A stretch of 60,000 nt of DNA from Lineus longissimus. Taxonomy: Eukaryota > Nemertea > Pilidiophora > Heteronemertea > Lineidae. Positions 36,601-51,600 of the stretch are shown here, piece after piece; position 1 is the stretch's first letter; every line of letters starts with the position of its first letter. The DNA lies in the NCBI RefSeq assembly GCF_910592395.1, contig NC_088311.1, positions 1,120,501 to 1,180,500 on the forward strand, written 5' to 3'. A program made the position numbers and the translations under genes. The notes beneath the pieces are model-generated. The model was not told where the DNA came from. It made no database searches and worked only from the letters and a program-made list of their open reading frames with translations.

Positions 36601-39600
36601 TCCATCACAACCTCAAAACTGCTGGTTCGGAAAGGGTAGAGTGTTTGTTTGTTGATGTCAATCACTCCAACAGGATATCTTCTCTCTATTGAGAGACATG
36701 ATTGATGGAGTTACGATGATAGTTACCATTTTTCTATGTTGTACCAGAGCTTGCTGATCGATTCGCACACCGTCCCTTGCGGATGAATATCGTGAATGGA
36801 GAGAATTTAAAGTACATGTAATTCAGTAATGAGCATTTCAAGCTAGCTCCGATGCGCATGCACGTTGTACGGCTACGTGTGTACGGTGCCTTGCTATGGT
36901 ATTGCAATCATTTCACAATGGTACATCACTACCAAACCCCTTCAATAAGAACTTGATGCCTTTCAAAGAAGATATAATGGAGCGCAAAGAACGGAAAATC
37001 GTTAAGATAACCTCCTCGAACGTTTAATCTCGGACGGATATGTACCAAGATGGAAAAAATTATTCGAAATACCTTCAGTAACATAACCACCCAAGGCCAC
37101 CTGTAACCGGATCTATACTACGTCTTTTGGTTAGGCAGAGTTAATTCTTGCATAAAATGGTGGATTAGTTTGGTTATTCCGGGCAAACACAGTCGGAAAG
37201 AAATGGCACGATCAAACAGAAACGGAAGAGTAATTGTATTTTGTGCACCACTCTTATTGCAAGCTTAAGGCCAGTTCCTAATTTAATTGCGAAAAACGAT
37301 ACGGACGCAAGTGGCATTAAGATTGTCTGCGCGAATTTCTTTTTCAAGATTAGATTATGTTTTGTGGTGATTAGTTGGAGAATGGTTGTTTGATTGTGAG
37401 ATTGCAGCATTGATGTGACGGAGTTAACGGCAAGGCAGTAGAGTATAAGAGATCGGGGGGATTTTATTGAACAGAAGGCAGCTTTATTGGTGAGAGGCCT
37501 CCTTACGCACTCATACGTGCGCTCTACTTTGTAGTTTTGGATAACAAATAATATATTTTCTTGCTTGACCTTCCTAACATTTTCCAACACCCTCCACCGG
37601 TGTCGTGTGATGCGAAGACACGGATAGAACGAGTCCATCTCGGGAAAAGTAACTGCTCCAAAGACGTATCTTCGCTATTTAGATGCCTCTTTAATCTCGC
37701 AGTTAGTCTCGCGTGACCGCTCCATTCAGCTGATTAGATCCGCTAACCTATCTGAGCTCGTCTCTAGTATCTCCTCCATAGCAGGCATACCAATGGTGTC
37801 ACCACCGGATCACTCAGATCATTAGATACTAATAACATTGTCAGGCTTGAGCAGTGATAGTGATCAGGTAATTTGTCCCTGCTTAGCTGCTGATTACCGC
37901 CAGTCCTTGGGAGATCAGGTATGTGTCACTTGGCATGGGCTGGCAGGGATTCGGCCCGTCTGTCTCAGTGGGCGTTTGATTGTCACTTAGCCACGCATCT
38001 AGTGGTCTGCGGGAGATAGGAACTATCTCGGGAAGAAGTGTCTGCCGAACACAATCTTAGTTTTCGTACCCTCTCGTATGTCACTTTAAATCTTGGGCGT
38101 GTTTGTAAATATTTTCCTTCTTGAGATATGCTGTGTGTTTGTTCAGTGTGGACCATTTATGAAACAAAGGAAACTCACTTTTAAAACAAGATGGCAATAT
38201 TCATCACTGGTACACTTACAGACGGTCTTCCTTATTCGTGTGTCACATGAAAGAAATTCACATTCGGAGTTGTGCACACATAGTAAATAAATGGACATAG
38301 CAAAAGGTATTTCAGGCAATCACCAACCTTGACTACAAGCCGCCAAATATACTGTGTACGAACACCGAGGGACAATTTGTAGATCTTTTTTTCAAATATC
38401 ATTGAAAGTGTCGGTGTAACATCTGTGGTTGTTTCCCATGTGTCAGTGTTTCCAAACAATAGGCAGCTAGAGAGACCACGACTTTTCAATAGGGGGGATA
38501 AACAGAAAAACTTGTCAATCTATTTTTGAGCGTTCCCAAACAATGAGGGGAAACACTCAAAAACAGAAACACTCAAAAACATTACACCAGCACATCGTTT
38601 TAAGCCTCCAGTATGGTAGTACTATCATCGGTGACATAAATGGAAAAAAATCCAATCAGAAATGAGATTAGCTAAAACATTGCCGTTTGAATTCACATCT
38701 GTCTTTCATTTTCAAGATTAGCTTGATTATATCTAAGCTCGTCGTTAAAGTTACAGAAAGACATCGGTGGTTTGGAACCCGCTTGTTTGTCGCCGGCAAG
38801 CTTCCATGCGACTCGCGAGGGAAACCTTGGATTGTTCGCGCTCGAAGAATTGCTCAATTTTTTTTTGATAAGAAGTTCTTTTAAGAGATTCAAACCTCTG
38901 TTTTTATTATGTTGCGGGAGTTACTAATGAGTGTATAGTTATTCTTGATGAATTAGGTTTGGCAGTGGTGAAATCATTTTAATGCTGCTCCAAGGGAAGT
39001 AAAATGTGTTGTTACCGAAATATATACTTACTTTGCAGTATTTCCTCAGTCGATTTCCCTTTTACTTCCGTACATCATGGCCATAGTTAATTAAATGGAG
39101 TGCACTTATAGCAATTATATCATATTAAATGTGGACTCTGCCATTTTCTGATCCTTAGGTTGTGTCTGCGTTATGGCCCATGAGTACCTTCTACTTGTTA
39201 TTACTAATGCGACTGGCCCATGGGAAGCCGGCAATATTGGCTCAACATCAAAGTCTTCCTAAGCCTACTTGAGCAGAACCTGCTTACATCCAATGAACAT
39301 TCACTTTCTCCCTGTCGAGGTCAAACGTGAGTTTCATTCCAGTATTGATAAAACTGAAATATGTCCTCCATGTTGTTATAGGTATGAATATTTGATGTAT
39401 CATCAGGGCCCGCAAGCTTGTCGCTGACTTGACGGCAACTTTAATGACAGAACTTGACTGAATGAGAAAACGCAAAATTTAAGTTATTGCCAATTTGTTT
39501 TGAACAAACGCTCCCGGTCTGTTAAACACGATCAAGTGCTAGAAACAGCAACCCTTTTTTATAGTGTTCAATGTTCAATGCATTTCTGTGATATGCCCTT

Positions 39601-42600
39601 GAGAAATTTACGAAACAATTACAACTGCTGGAAGTTCGCTTTTAATTTGTTCCAGTAGTGATAACATCAGCTCTTATTGACATTGTGACATTTGATTACG
39701 AACACTCGCAGCCATGTCCTACATTGTATTGTACCGGTCTCTTAATATCATTAAGTCGGTTTTTAAGGTGTGGTAACATTACTTGGGATTGACAAAACTG
39801 TCAAGCACTTCTGGTTGTGCCTTCTAATCAAGCATTGCATACGTCCGTTTATAAAGTGCGTTCGCCCTCCTGATATGATTTAGGTCTGCAACATGCTTCA
39901 ATGCTGCACTTGATTATCATTACGTGCCATCTTAGCCAACAGAGTTTTTACATCTTCTTAATTCAATATCTTCAGATTAGCTGATACAACCCCTGGTAAG
40001 TTAGGATTATTACGTGCCTCCTGCTCACAAAAGATATTCTATCGATATTGACATAACTCTGATTAAGTTGTACTCAGAGAATAACAGTGCACAAATCCAT
40101 TCCTCATGATGATGCAATTAATTATCTTCAACCAACAGACTTGTTCGAGAATATCTCAAAACTGCAGCCATAAGATCAGACCATGGAGGAAATAAATCCT
40201 CTCTGATACATTTGGCCACGGTCCGATTAAGCTTCAGCTATTCCTGGCGAGACCAATGGGTTGACTGTTTTTGCTCAATGTGCCGGAAAGAAATTGTGCG
40301 ATGTATGGAGATGTCCAATAAAATATTGGTGGTTAATAACGGTACATCATAATTCTGCACTAGCAATGGCAACGCTGACGCTGGAACGATGACTCTGGAA
40401 CAGACTGCAGTGAAGCAGGATTCACTGTTATGTCCTTTAAGACCTTTCGTAGTCTGTGTTACGCACTCCCCCTGTGAGTTCAAGTGGGTTGTTGGTTCTA
40501 TGCAAGATGCGACACTTCTGTGTATGAAGAAACTGAACGAGATTGGTTTACAGTGTAAACAAATATAAGTTTAATACAAGATATATACAGGAATTCTATT
40601 CAAGAGTCACTTCAGAATGAGTTTCGACGCGTGTCGAGATTATTGCGTTTCGCGAAAGGGAGCAGACTTCGATACTGGCTCGATTTCGGCGCTAAGTTCA
40701 GAATTGAATAACCTCAGCATACAGGCTAGACACGCCTCGTTGCTTCAAGAATCATTCATGCACGTGCAGCTACATTTGGTCCCCTTGTGGACGTCTCGTG
40801 ACACTCCCGAACCATTCTTTCTCGTACAGCATACTACAGCACTGAGCTGGCTTCCTGTACCCAGCCTTACTCCGGGGCTCCGTCTCACCGTTGCGAGCTT
40901 TTTCGTTTGCTCTCAATCACGTTCTCCTTTCTCGGCGTCACTCTCATGTGTGCCCTCCCTAAGCTCCCTGCGCGCGCGGTATTTTAAGTTTCATAACACA
41001 CCAAAGTTCATGTAACACAAAGTTCGCGTAATCTCTACGGCCGACCAAAGTCAATACAGTGAATAGTCAGTAGAGCGAGTAGTTTGGATTATAACAGTCT
41101 GTTTGATTACGTATTGTGACCTGGCTATAGACAACAATGGCTTTGCCTCAAAATCCCTAAATAATGTTCTCCAGCCAACTTCGTTACTAAAAACGGAATA
41201 GTCTGTCTTGTGTGTTTCTTTTCATGACTGTCTTGGTGGATGAAGTGTTGCATCCTATGTAAAAGACAAGTACATAGATCGACCATCGGCAACCGCATCA
41301 ATTTCCAGTGTCAGAACCTCTGATAGGAAATTGTTAAGAAGGCCCTTCGTTCTTTAGTGCAATGCCGACCGTTTTCGGATGTCATTCTTTTGTTCTGCTG
41401 TTATTTGGGACAAATCAGTGTCTCGCAGTTCGGTGTCCTCGCTGGATGGCTTGACTCTCCGTCCTGAGGAAATTGGGGTTTAATGTTCGCTTCTCCGGCC
41501 CTGCACACTGCACCCGTCTACGCCCCCAATATCATTAGTCAATCGAGTGTTCTGTCGCCTTATTTGCGCACCTATTTGGTTCATTATGAGATATCAATAT
41601 CCTCCTAATCGATAGGTTATCGTCTCTGACAAGTCATCGATCTAAATTGTCACCTTACAAAGGGTCATCCTATAACTAACAATACGATCAGAGTCATTAC
41701 TCATTGAATTAACCACTCGAGTAAACACACAGCATCTGCTCCTCGAGATAAAAGACTCTTGGCATGTTCGATCTTCTCCTGGTAACTAACGATGATGCGT
41801 GCCCAATAACCGCTAATGTGGTGCAGTGATTACACCAGCAGTAGCGCTTACGACAGGAGTTATTGATACGTTAGGTGATTGTAATTCAGATTTCGATGCA
41901 AATCGGTGTGACGGGGATAGTAGTCCTAGGGCTGATAGTCCGTGTAACAATAGCCCGCATTGCTAAATGTTTTGGTTGGGGTTAGCGGTACAATAATTGG
42001 TCAAATACAATGCTACCGGACTATGACTCCAGGGGGACTATATCCGCTGTCACACCGGGAAGAGCGGGCCTTCGCCAGTATATTGCCAGTGTGAACAAGA
42101 CCTCGTGGCTGATTGCCTTGATTGTCAGCCTGGGAGAGCCAATGATCAAGTTAACTATTCTTCAGTATACATTCTTTAGGATACCACATATTAAACCCAT
42201 TTCATGTCTTATGATAGCCGGTATCTGAAGCGACTCCATGGGATATCTTAAGTGCGCACAAGGTAACCAGATGGAACAATCTCACGAGAGATTTGATCCG
42301 ATGTCTTGTACTCAAACTATTCACCACCACTTGCATATGCTGAATCATTTTGTCGCCAAGCCTTGGAATCAAACAATGTTGTTGATACCTGCCTGTAGGC
42401 TGCACTTATCTGCTACTGTTCTGCCAAGCCATGTAATGCACTCGACTTTCGCCGATGTACAACTCAACAGTGTGTCAAAAGTACCAATCTTTATTTGTAT
42501 CCCAATCTTTCGGTCTTTGTGTTTAGTGTCTTAAGTGACGATAACGCCTGCATCTCTAATTCATCTCACGTGATTTATCATTTGGTTCTTGACATTAGTG

Positions 42601-45600
42601 GCATTTAAATCAAACAGAAACTGGCTGATCCTGTCGAGAAAGCTGCATATGATAACAATTCATTTACTGTGAACGGCTTAACCGCATCATCGTCAGACTT
42701 GATGCGAATCCTTTGGCTTACCGTAAGACGTAATTGTTACCATCAATGCGTCAATGCAGGCAGGAATTCTCGCCATTGTTTTTCCCGGTCATTTATTCTG
42801 CTCTGGAAACGGATCTGACGTCGGCAACAAAGCAACAGGAAGACTGTTGATTTCTCTCAATTTATGACTGAGATCCTTGAACGTTTAAAAGGCCAAACCA
42901 CTGTGGTTTAGAATTTTCCACCCAAGAGAAATTTCGATCGACATCAATGCAGCCTGGACCTTAACACACGCATGTCGTAATGCGATAACATTAGGATGCC
43001 TACCGTTCTGTCTTAAATCCTCAATTGAAACAGCTAGGTTAATCATGACCAACTGGACGTCCACTTACTGACAGTCTACTTCAGCCTGATGGCTCGCTTC
43101 GAGACTTCTTGATCGTGGACGGAATCCCATCAGCTTAGCGTATGTCCATCATCTTCCTACTTGTCTCAAGTTTAGACGAGTTTAGCTGACATGGACATTA
43201 ACCTATTGGGATACACAGCCTGCTGTCAGGAAATGATGCTTCATGGTCTTAGCATAAAATGCCTAGTACGTGTATCGCGTCAATTAATTCACTGCAGCCA
43301 TCGGATTTCATCACACTCAGTGCAGCTTAATTGTTTTACAGTATTTATTTGAGTTGCTGACTATTCCTGACAGTACCTCATCACGGCGGTTTAGGATCCA
43401 TCATGATACGGTCGTGAAATAGCTGACAACTATTTCGCATCTGTCGCCTCACGTCATATGAAGAGTTGTATTCCATCGACGGAACCTGCTGACCCATGGC
43501 TATCATTCTGATCATTCAACTCTCAAACATGGCCAGACTCCCCTCTAGCCATCAGGAATAAACGAAGGCCATTTTCTTCTGAAAGGTCTATGACTCCCTA
43601 AAGCATGATTATTCTCACGAAGAACAGAGACAATTAGCAAAAAATACACCACTGCAATAATTGAACACCGTATTTTTATGACAGGATAGTTCCCCCAGGC
43701 CTATGGGTGACGTAAACAATGCAACAACTCGCTGAGTGGGAGAAGGTTTCCTAGATTTAATGGTCCTGATGGTCAAGCTATATTTCAAAAACAAATTCCA
43801 ATGCAATGTGGCTACTGTTTGGTTGGATTGCAGCAGAACGTATATGTTATGGCGTTGGAAGATAAGGTCAGTAAGCTCTTAATGAAGATGCTTTAAGACC
43901 AGTAGCTTTCGCACCGGTATTTTACTCCTGACGAAGTCAAACACTGGTTATGCTCAGTTTTTTTCATCTTAAGCAGAGTGAGAGAAGGAGTATGAGAGAA
44001 CAATGGCAACAGGAAGTCATGTTCGATGCGAACTTTCTTGTACAGTAATTGGCTTCCATCTTGACAATGCCTGTTAAATTAGATTAGAAGTCACGAAGAT
44101 CATGCTATTTCTTAATCGAATCTGATAGATATTTCTCAGTGGGCAGCTGCAGGATGAAGGCATTTGTGAAGTGAAGTTCTCCAGGCGAGCCGTCACCGAA
44201 TGAATAATCACTGTGCGAGGTCGCAGAGTAACAAGTGACCCATGGCTTATGCTATATCGAATATGGATATGAAATAATTGAAGTCAACATGCCAAGATGG
44301 GTATGGAATGGTTAATGAACGAAACGATGACTAATCGGCGATGTTAATGAATCTACTGACCTACGGTATCAAAAACAAATTAATATCTTGTATCTCGCCA
44401 GTTGTTGGTCGTTATCCTGGTTGTCAGAAATCTACTTGACGTATAATGCAATATACCAAGTTTTAGGAATGCAGTCGTGTTTTGACGGCACCCAAAAGAA
44501 AACATTGGTTTCAAATGAATAGCACGCTTTCTTCCGGAAATAAAAACACTGGTGAAGTTATTAATCAATCCGCAATTTAATTGCTACTTAAAAGGGAATT
44601 CAGCCTTTATTGTTCCAATAAACAAGATGCAATAGCACAAATAACAAATAACAAATAAGCAGGAAAGAAAGAGTCTTCCGTTGGCTACTCGCGAATTACT
44701 CTCCAAAAAGGTTTGCCCATTATTTTGGCGCTTCATGATTATATTCTGCTGGGCTATTTATACCCGAGCCCCTGACAGACTGATCGGCGCAGAGCTTGAC
44801 AGCATTCGGCGTATCATAAATATTGTTAAAAAAGATAGTGCTTCGGGCTCTGACAATACCATATCCATCATTTAGAAAACACTAGCTGTAATTTGCTTGC
44901 TTTTTAGTTGCATTTGACTCTTTGTCGCACACCGTCTTGTGCATAAATCATGATGCTAAAGTGAATACGACATATTCTTGCGATTTTTTAGACTCATTCA
45001 CTCCTGGTCATATCTGCAGGCATGAATTACCATAAATGGACCAAATTGATGAAAATCAATGATTGTCTGTAACTCACGAAAGTTAGGGGTCAACGGCGTC
45101 ATCGACGGCGTATTCAATAAGAGTGAACAGCCCAGCTCCAGTGAGGTAGACCCAGCAGACCCAGGCCGTCAATAGCAAGTGTGTGTATGGTCACGGTGGC
45201 TTCACTGATGTGTAACCATGTCGCGCCATCCGTCACTGGTAAACCAATCGATCATCTCTGTAGTACCGTTTATAGAGTGTCAGCCTGTTAATAGACTCAT
45301 GTAGAAACCCGGTCATATGTGGCCAGTTTCAGCAATCTTACGCTATTCTTAGCAGCCATGGTCTGGCAAAGGTGGTAAATGTATATCCAAGAGTCCAGGG
45401 ATTCGCGCTAGCCAGAAATGCCTCGACGATGTTACACAGGATAACAAACTTAAGGTCTATCTGATAGCCCTATTCTTCGTCGACAGGGTATCGTTAACGA
45501 AAGAGTGTAGGTTTAATGTAGGAGTGAATGCACCTGACAGGGCCTTATGAACCTGAGGCTCGCCATGCACTGTATAATCATTTGACTAGAGCTTAGATTT

Positions 45601-48600
45601 AATCAGTGGCAAGTACCGCAAACTGCAATAAAAGTGGATTACAATCATGTAACATATCATTCACTCACTTACTTTTAGAGTTGTGAGACCCGCGGGAAAT
45701 GGCTACTTGTCATATTCTCGATTCGTATTTTTATTCATTGGGCAAGCCATCAGCGGATGATGAATTTGTACCATTCTTCAACCCATAACTGCACCAAAAC
45801 GGTTTACTGATCTACTCTGAAACCTTTACCTGACATGAAGTATACGAGTTGGATCAAATCGGATGTACAACTCTGTCATGTCCGTAGCTATACGCATCTG
45901 TCTGTGTAAAAATCTGCCCGGCATGGATACGGAAGTACGGCTGAACGGGGGAATAAAACAAGAATAACGTATAAACTCACTGAAGGAGAAATAGCCGCAG
46001 TATTTGGTCCTTTTTACTCCAGTAGACATTGTATCCTGTCATTTGCCTGATTGTCGGTTACAAAAACAAGACAGCGAAGCTGGGCGGAAGTGCTGCAAGC
46101 GCATTTTCGGTTTTTATCAGCTTGTTCCTAAAAATCATGACATCGATGATTTGGCATTGTATGACCGCGACTGTATCTGTAAAAGTCCGGAAGCCAAGAG
46201 GTCGAACCTGGAAATATCGTATGAAGATTTCTTTTCCTTGTTGTTTTCAATAGACTATGAGATGCTCATCAAGATTCAGGAAGGTCCCCGCTGATGACCT
46301 CGAGAATTTTGAAAATATGCAATTTACGTCCGCCATTCCAATAATTGGCTGCAGCTTGATTTAAAATGCATCATAACAAAACAAAAATGAGAAATTGTTA
46401 TTCTACTGTAACTTTTAGTCAGTTGCCAAAGTTTGTCGGAACTACCCACATTTGTCTCGAGAAGTAACGCCCTCTGTGAAAAAAGAGTATGACGTGATGA
46501 CAAATCATATTATCTGTCTTAAGAGATGTACCTCACAACACGCATTGGCGTGGATTTAACGATAAATCTCTAACTAGCTTGATTTAAACACTATAAGAAG
46601 GATGACACACATTCTGAGGACGCACCACTCTCCAGTACACAGTATAATTGCGATCCCGGGGCAACAGAAGCATAATCATAGATAGCTCAAACTCTAAGTG
46701 ATAATCGTTAACCAACGCCATGGCCTACAGCCGTGTTGTAATTAGAACGGAAAATGCACACTTTGTCTTGGATTGACGTGCGATTGGCGTCACTTTGCAC
46801 GACGGAAACTCAAAGCAAATGCCTTTGATACAATTGAAGAAGTACTTGCAAAATTGAAGAGGCGTACTGATAGAAGTTGTATACCTTTCTGCTTGATGAA
46901 TCTTTTCTCGACAATCGAATGTTTTATTGGTTCCAAAATGATAAAGGAAGCACTTGGTAACATATCGAAGAAATTTGGTTTGATAACGAGGGTAACTTGT
47001 CGGTCCCGAACCTATGGGGCTTAAGATTTCGCCCCAATGCTGGGTATCATATCCTTACTTCATCGAGATCGTCAATAACTGTTACCTTTGTACAGATAAT
47101 GTGCCTGAGCAACAGACCAAAGACTTGAAAGAAGACCGGTGACCGAATAAGCTAAGGCTCATTAGCCAGCGGTTCTCAATCCGCCGGGCATTGCATCGAT
47201 GATCTCCGTCTCCTCAGTAATACCAGAAGTCTGCTGGTAATGTTCTTAATGCTGTCGGGAGAGATCGTCTCAGTTGATAAGAGGATGATCATTACTTTGA
47301 TTTTATACCCCATTTATTGCCCAAGTAGCAAAATAAAAGTAGTCATAATTAGTAGCCGCACGTCATTCGTTTTACTGCTGGACAAATTTAGTAGGGTAAT
47401 TTACTTAGTGTATGATGGTTACTACAAATAGGAGATCACTATAGACGACACATTGCTGGCTTTGCTCAGACTTTGGCCTCTTGTCCACTCTTACATCCCC
47501 AGGGTGAGAGGGACTTAGGAAGTGCCAGTCATGGTCATGAAATTTACAAAAGAAAAATCCATCAGTGTTTCGCAGTAATATCCTGAATGCCAGACTGCCC
47601 CTGAGTGGCATTCTTAGTTAATGCGCAGGGGGATGGGCACTTACTTTGATTTTATGCTCCATTCTCGGACAGTCTTCTCATCCAACTTTCAGGGAATTAA
47701 TGCATAAATAGGATGACAGGACACCAATGAAGAGTATACTGCCATAAATATGTAACGACTGAGTGTCACGCAGGATTAGGCCGCAGTTAGCCCGTCGTAA
47801 AATGCATGATAACGTATGATGGGGATGAGCACCAACGCCTGTCCGTATTTGGAGATGTAGGAGATGATAGACGTCACATGGCGGGGTGATTAGAGTAAAT
47901 GAAGCAATGCATCATTGAAATGATCAAGGGTGTCACTAGCCTTTTCCCTCAACCTTCTAATTTACTTGGTAATCACCTTCAGTGATGATTGCTTCTTCAC
48001 TTTTTTTGAGCGAGGCTTCGTCGAGTAACTTCATTTGGCAGCATGAGGAGATTACGACACTCTCACCAGCATCAGATCAAGACTTCATCAGTGGTGCACT
48101 GTGCGTCTAGACTATGGTCTTACTTACCAATCCGACTGTAAGTGTCTAGACTAATGAGACAGTGGTCTAATCGGACCAATCGAAAAGCCGTGATCCATCT
48201 AAAATGAAGTCCAAGAAGTGCTACATCAAATACTGTGGGCCGGCCATGATATTACTGGAGGGCTAAGCAGTTATCTCTGATCATGTTTTAACACGTCAGT
48301 CGCTACAATATCAATTCTAGTCTTAAAAGAAAAATGAGAACATTAATGTTATACCAGTTGGGTCGTTTACCTCGCCGCGGCACTTGGAAGAGTTGGCGTA
48401 ATTTGACCTGTTGCACTTTCTGGCGCCCACTGATGATATAAAAGAGCGATTAACGTATTTTAGTTAGGTCAGAGGGCCCTACCTTATGAAACATGTTCAG
48501 TATTAAAGTCGGCAAGTGAATCTTCTTGAAGGCATGGTGAAGTTCATTTAATTTGAGCATTTGCAATTACACTTTCAAACCGTACAACAAGTCACATATT

Positions 48601-51600
48601 GGGACAAAAGTAAAGTCATGAGGCTGGTGAGAAAAAGTCCGCCTATCTACGCAGTAGCTACTAAGATTATATTTTCCTAGTGTTTATGACAGTGAATAGA
48701 TATTGTGCATTGGGCATTTTAATAGCCATGATAATGTTGCCAGCTTGCTCACTATTGCTTTCTACGTTATCAGAGCTCCAACGCCGGTCCTAATATGACC
48801 AGCAGTTGATCTAACAGTATAACCCCATACGTTGCATGTAATAACAAGATAAGAAATTCATCCTCGGACAAGATCGAGGCTCGTCGCTCGACACTATTGA
48901 TGTAAGCAATATCATAACCATTTCACATGAATGACAGAGATTGTCGATTCCAATCTCAGCTGCGTTGATCGTAAATACCAGCAGCACTTCACAATATTAC
49001 CGTTTAACGACCAAAGAAAGGAAGCATGTTGGCCATTTAGTTTTGATTAAGGAAACATTCCCGGGACATTCCGCGTCGAACTGATGTGAGATTACCAATC
49101 GCTGGCAATGGCTTTTGTCCTTCACCTCCCTCCACCTCGTCCTGTACGTATTGCCTCGATAGTCAAGGGAGCTTGAATGTTGGCCTTACCATCGCCGTAC
49201 TTTATATCCCGTCGATAAGGTACATTCTAGTTACGCGTTTTATAACGGTCACCACCGTTGTTTTATGACGAGGTGGTATCTGATGTCGAGATAAGCTTGT
49301 CACTTGTCAACAATGAAAGAAGTTCGCTTCGTCATCTGGAAGCTTTTTAAGTCAACGCGAAATTTACTTGAGACCAACCCACTTATGATATATTCTTTGC
49401 GCTCTATCCTTCTATCTGTTGCATTTTTTTGGAATGACTTTTCGCTTGTATATAACAAGTTGTTTTTTTTCAATTTGGATATTTTTTATACTTAGTACTC
49501 TATTGAGAAATGAACAGTTTCTTCCATCCTGTGTATAGGATTTATGACTTCCTAAGATGAGATGGTTTATGCCAAACCATACTCATTTGATCCCAAGTGG
49601 GAGGGAAAGGTGATCTATTACAGAGGATTGAGGAAGCTTCTTTCTATATCTTCGATGTTATGCAGAGTATCGTCTCCTTTGTCTGGTATTTTATTGGGAC
49701 ACAGGGACCCGGTGGGGCTCAACCCCAGAAAGTCTATGGTTTCTGGTAACGGCCAACATGGGGAGTATTAACAACCGTTTGCTGCAGGTTGCCTGAGAAG
49801 TTTGTGGGATGTACACCATTATTAGGCAATGAAAAACATGATCGCAAGTTAAACGACGACTCTAGTCCTTTCGTAATTTGCCATGTCCTCATCGTTTTGG
49901 GCTCTGCTCTGTGGATCAGGTTGAGGTACCTCCGACTGTCAACGCCTTGATTATAAAAATAACGAATGGGTTTCTCTCCTTAAAACTGGCAGTCGATTAG
50001 CTAAAAAATGATCGATGGTCAACTGCGCTAAGTTTGATGACCTTCAGTTAGATTTCGCCTACTCAGTTGCCGATTTGCGATGTAAGTTATGTGTTGTTTC
50101 TCGCCCGTAATATATGAAATCTACTGGACAGTTAACGCTTGTTGCTGAAGCCTCTCACTGTCGCCGCCTATCACTGGACCATATTCTCTGAAATGATTCA
50201 TACGTCACTGATGCGAATACCGTTACCGGGAATACATCCCAGGTACTCGAGAAAAACAGAAGCCATGTTATGCGTCCAAAGATATATGAGTTGATAATGA
50301 GAATAATGATACTGCTGTTCTCTCTGCCATCGCTGGCCATAAGGCTCCCGAGGGATATAGACATTGCCTCTCCTAGCACTAGTGATGGAAACCTAGAGTG
50401 ACCTGTCTGTAATGGCTGCGCCGTCAGCATGGTCAGCACAAATTGGGCAATTATGTTGGCGCTGTCGAAGCCAACGGACTATTTTATGCAGGTCTATTAA
50501 CGAGACAATGGCGGCAATCTCCATTCTCGTGCCCATGGTATCACGAATACACCTATGCTTGGCGAAGGTTATTGCTGAATTGCTAACGAGGTAGCAGCAT
50601 TGCCCCTGTGGCATCAGGAAGCCATATTATGTTCACCTGTTATAACGAGCAAAATGTCGCTTGAATAATACGTGGTACTGAGAACCTGTCTGGAAAAGGT
50701 GAAAAAAAGGAGAACGATCCCCTGACACCGGCGACGCATCTAAGACGTTGGTCTAGGCGGGTCATCAGTGAGGCCTTCCGGGGCGTGCTGAGCAACACTT
50801 ATGGCTGTCTTTCGTCCAAGTGTTGTGATTGATGATGTCATTTGAATACATCCATACCAGGTTTACCATTGTACATCTAGCTAATATTTGTGATGAATTT
50901 AGTGGTATTCTTCATGACCGTGCCTGAGGCTATTCGATTACTATTATCCTCATTTCTCTTCCAACAGTACACATGACTATGACGATACTAGCTCACCATT
51001 AATGATAACCAAGTTCATGTTTGTGATATGTTGATGACAAATTTTCTTTCTATGATCCACTTATCTTTCTCTCTTTCTCATTCCAGTGGCAGTCGTGGTC
51101 GCCTTCTTCATCTGCTGGGCTCCCTTTCACGCCCAGCGCCTCATGGCTCTCTATCAAACAGACGGCAAGTTCCCCGAGCTCGCCAATGTGCTATATTACA
51201 TATCCGGCGTCCTATATTACGTAAGTTCCACGATAAATCCCATCCTCTACAATATCATGTCCCTCAAATTCAGGGAAGCTTTCAAAAACACGATATTACA
51301 GCCCTGCAGAAAACGCGGGCATCGGACACAAGTGAATTATAAATTTGATAGCCGGATGGGCGCGACGGAGACGGGTTTCTCGTGGACGGAACAATCACCT
51401 ATCACGGGTCCTGGACGGCCTAATACTAGTTCCCGAAATCCATTACTTAGTAAGTACACACGGACACAAATGGATGAACCACGTCCGTCTATAAGTGAGT
51501 CTGGAGTACGGAATATCCCGGAGAATGATGACGATACGGCGGAGGACAGGGTGGAGCTGGGCGATATCGGAGGTGATATGAAGGAGGTGAAGTGTAACGG

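Larger units (their letters stand above)
21629..51086 (+). other. Gene B 29.5-kb intron
   Basis: Begins GTAAGT and ends CTTTCTCATTCCAG, a strong pyrimidine tract. Both strands hold only short ORFs, none recognisable. Contents noted separately are a TATA-like site at 23494, an ATC microsatellite near 29226-29260, an A/T-rich tandem repeat near 35.9-36.1 kb and a CpG-containing block near 40.6-41.0 kb. A poly(A) signal AATAAA at 22256-22261 could end an intron-retaining transcript. No nested gene is supported. Confidence 0.8.

Noticed and set aside
37174-37638. 154-codon minus-strand ORF in the receptor intron
   Set aside because: No recognisable motif, no supporting splice sites or poly(A) signal, and a composition like the surrounding intron; probably chance.
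40490-41136. Solo LTR with TGTTG...CAACA ends around the CpG-containing block
   Set aside because: The flanking 5-bp sequences do not match, so there is no target duplication to support these boundaries.
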